Below the pieces are notes generated by a model. That model was not told the origin of the DNA, made no database searches, and saw only the letters and a program-made list of their open reading frames with translations. A stretch of 37,092 bases of DNA from Synergistaceae bacterium (GTDB lineage: Bacteria; Synergistota; Synergistia; Synergistales; Aminobacteriaceae), in the NCBI GenBank assembly GCA_017445405.1, contig JAFSUD010000072.1:1-37092 (forward strand). Direction: 5' to 3'. Both the position numbers and the translations under genes were made by a program. How positions within the stretch are numbered: position 1 is the first letter of the stretch; each line of letters opens with the position of its first letter. This document shows positions 35,854-37,092 of the stretch, in pieces.

Positions 35854-37092
35854 TATTCCTCGTTCTAGTGAAAATATATCATCAAGGTTCATTGGCTTTC
35901 CGAAGTAATATCCCTGCGCCTTGTCAAAACCTATTGTGCGCAGATAAGAGAGCTGCTCCTCATTCTCCACTCCCTCAGCCAGTGCCTGCATACCCATCAG
36001 GCGGGCCATTTTCAGGTTGGAGCTGATTATGTACTTGGCCTTCTCGGACTTGTTGATGTCGAAGCCGTGAAGAAACTTCATGTCAAACTTTATCGTGTCA
36101 AAGTTGTAATCCTTGAGAACGTTTAGTGATGAGTAGCCTGATCCGAAGTCGTCCATCCAGACTTCATAGCCCATTGCCCGGAATCTCTCGATCCCCAAGT
36201 TCAGGACTGTGCTGTCCTCATCGCCGACGCTCTCGGTGATCTCGATGTGGAGCATATCTCTGGGGATGCTGTTCACAGTTACGGCAAGCTCGACCTCCTG
36301 CAGAATGTCGCACAGCTCGAAGTCCAGACGCGACAGGTTCACGGAGACCGGCAGGACCGGGAGTCCCTTCATGCTGCGGGTTCTGTAGTCTCTGCAGACC
36401 TGCCTCAATGCGTGAATGTCGAGACGGTGAATCTCTCTGTACTCCTCAAGAGTCGGGATGAACTCTGCGGGAGAGATATTGCCGAGTTCTCCGTCGCTCC
36501 AGCGTGCAAGAGCCTCGCACTCGCAGATTTTTCCTGTCGCTATTCTCACGATAGGCTGATAAAGCACACGAAGCCTGCCGTCCTGTATTGCGTCATCTAG
36601 AGTGTCAAGAATATGCTGCTGCAATGAAAGCTCACGGCTCATCCCGTCATGGAACATGCACGAACTCACAGAATGATTCTTGCGGATGCTGTCGCACGCC
36701 AGCTTTGCCCGGTCGCATGATGACCTGATGTCCTCGCTCTCTGACGGAAAGTAGAGTCCGGCTCTCAGCCTCAGCGTAATATCCTCATGAAGCGCATACA
36801 AGTATTCCTGAATCATGTCGGTGTTCAGCTCTGCGCTTGTCCAGTCAGTGAGGACGACGAAGTTATCATCACTGAAGCGGCCTGAAAAATTGCTGTTCTC
36901 AGGAGGAAAAATTATGCGGATTATTCCGGCTATCTCGCGCAGAAGCAAATCGCCCCGTGAAAATCCGAAGCGTTTGTTGTACATCTTGAAGTTGTCGAGG
37001 TTGAACCAGATTATCGCTGTGCCTTCAGAGTTGGAGTGCAGGAATTGCCCGGCCTTGTCGTGAAAGGATGAGCGGGTAAGTAATCCGGTGAG
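35842..37092 (-). CDS. Degenerate GGDEF plus EAL domain protein (c-di-GMP phosphodiesterase), 5' end cut
   Basis: At least 416 residues are visible; the gene continues past the window edge. The visible part begins within a GGDEF domain (L-T-G-L-L-T-R, then F-N-L-D-N-F-K-M-Y-N). The active-site loop, normally G-G-D-E-F, reads S-D-D-N-F, so cyclase activity is probably lost. The EAL domain is intact: E-C-E-A-L-A-R-W, S-V-N-L-S, H-I-E-I-T-E-S, M-D-D-F-G-S-G-Y-S-S-L, I-K-F-D and A-E-G-V-E, with metal- and substrate-binding residues in place. It should hydrolyse cyclic di-GMP, controlling motility or surface attachment. The ATG at 36984 is internal: upstream codons remain open to the window edge and match GGDEF. 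Confidence 0.93.
   Translation of the reverse strand, partial: LTGLLTRSSFHDKAGQFLHSNSEGTAIIWFNLDNFKMYNKRFGFSRGDLLLREIAGIIRIIFPPENSNFSGRFSDDNFVVLTDWTSAELNTDMIQEYLYALHEDITLRLRAGLYFPSESEDIRSSCDRAKLACDSIRKNHSVSSCMFHDGMSRELSLQQHILDTLDDAIQDGRLRVLYQPIVRIATGKICECEALARWSDGELGNISPAEFIPTLEEYREIHRLDIHALRQVCRDYRTRSMKGLPVLPVSVNLSRLDFELCDILQEVELAVTVNSIPRDMLHIEITESVGDEDSTVLNLGIERFRAMGYEVWMDDFGSGYSSLNVLKDYNFDTIKFDMKFLHGFDINKSEKAKYIISSNLKMARLMGMQALAEGVENEEQLSYLRTIGFDKAQGYYFGKPMNLDDIFSLERGIETA

Overview
The window reads as chromosome from an anaerobic, fermentative, probably gut-associated bacterium. The best guess is a Synergistota (Synergistaceae) member. That guess rests on an orphan TAXI-type binding protein, a glutamate-synthase-linked [FeFe] hydrogenase, Rpn/PD-(D/E)XK nuclease genes with low-complexity tails, and the general look of the proteins. 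No rRNA or other decisive marker is present, so a clostridial origin cannot be excluded. Nearly all genes lie on the minus strand. The exceptions are a three-gene block at 610-3559, a CcdA-like gene at 6863-7576 and a predicted small RNA at 9564-9740.

Layout. 1-503: groEL start and groES under a CIRCE operator and a good sigma-70 promoter. 610-3559: an overlapping operon of tautomerase, exported ABM2-CMD2 protein and exported FGE-fold/flavodoxin fusion. 3586-6588: a tightly coupled DprA-like protein and a RecQ helicase fused to a phosphoribosyltransferase domain. 6598-7576: a CcdA-like membrane protein whose promoter and 5' end are tandemly duplicated. 7603-10128: a TROVE (Ro60-like) protein, an intergenic region with a predicted structured RNA, and an XRE-type regulator. 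10247-11245: TAXI binding protein. 11510-17562: lspA-like, Cof hydrolase, pepF, coaE, uvrD/pcrA and hypA-like, with cheR following upstream to 18367. 18374-20257: Rpn nuclease gene with a trail of its own fragments. 20254-23289: frr, pyrH, tsf, rpsB. 23459-28243: FkbM-type methyltransferase, small exported protein, CopA and a GT11 fucosyltransferase carrying a heptanucleotide repeat. 28320-31894: [FeFe] hydrogenase and its NADH_4Fe-4S/GltD-like partner. 32031-33134: second Rpn gene and fragment. 33134-35763: DUF4432 epimerase-like protein and class II GalT. 35842-37092: degenerate GGDEF plus EAL protein, running off the window.

How the genes work together. The housekeeping backbone (rpsB-tsf-pyrH-frr, coaE, uvrD, pepF) is interrupted by accessory pieces. 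The redox theme is fermentative: a bifurcation-type [FeFe] hydrogenase pair for NAD(P)H and H2 turnover. Envelope-facing genes (fucosyltransferase, FkbM methyltransferase, galactose genes, exported flavodoxin fusion) suggest surface glycans and an extracytoplasmic redox activity.

The most notable structural signal is recurrent short tandem duplication of gene ends: ccdA 5' end, HTH 3' flank, lspA 3' end (three copies), coaE 3' end, and the 3' ends of both Rpn genes. The most biologically interesting candidates are the RecQ-PRTase/DprA pair, the TROVE-adjacent RNA, the exported tautomerase/ABM-CMD/FGE-flavodoxin operon and the likely phase-variable fucosyltransferase. All functional statements are inferred from sequence motifs read by eye; no database search was run.
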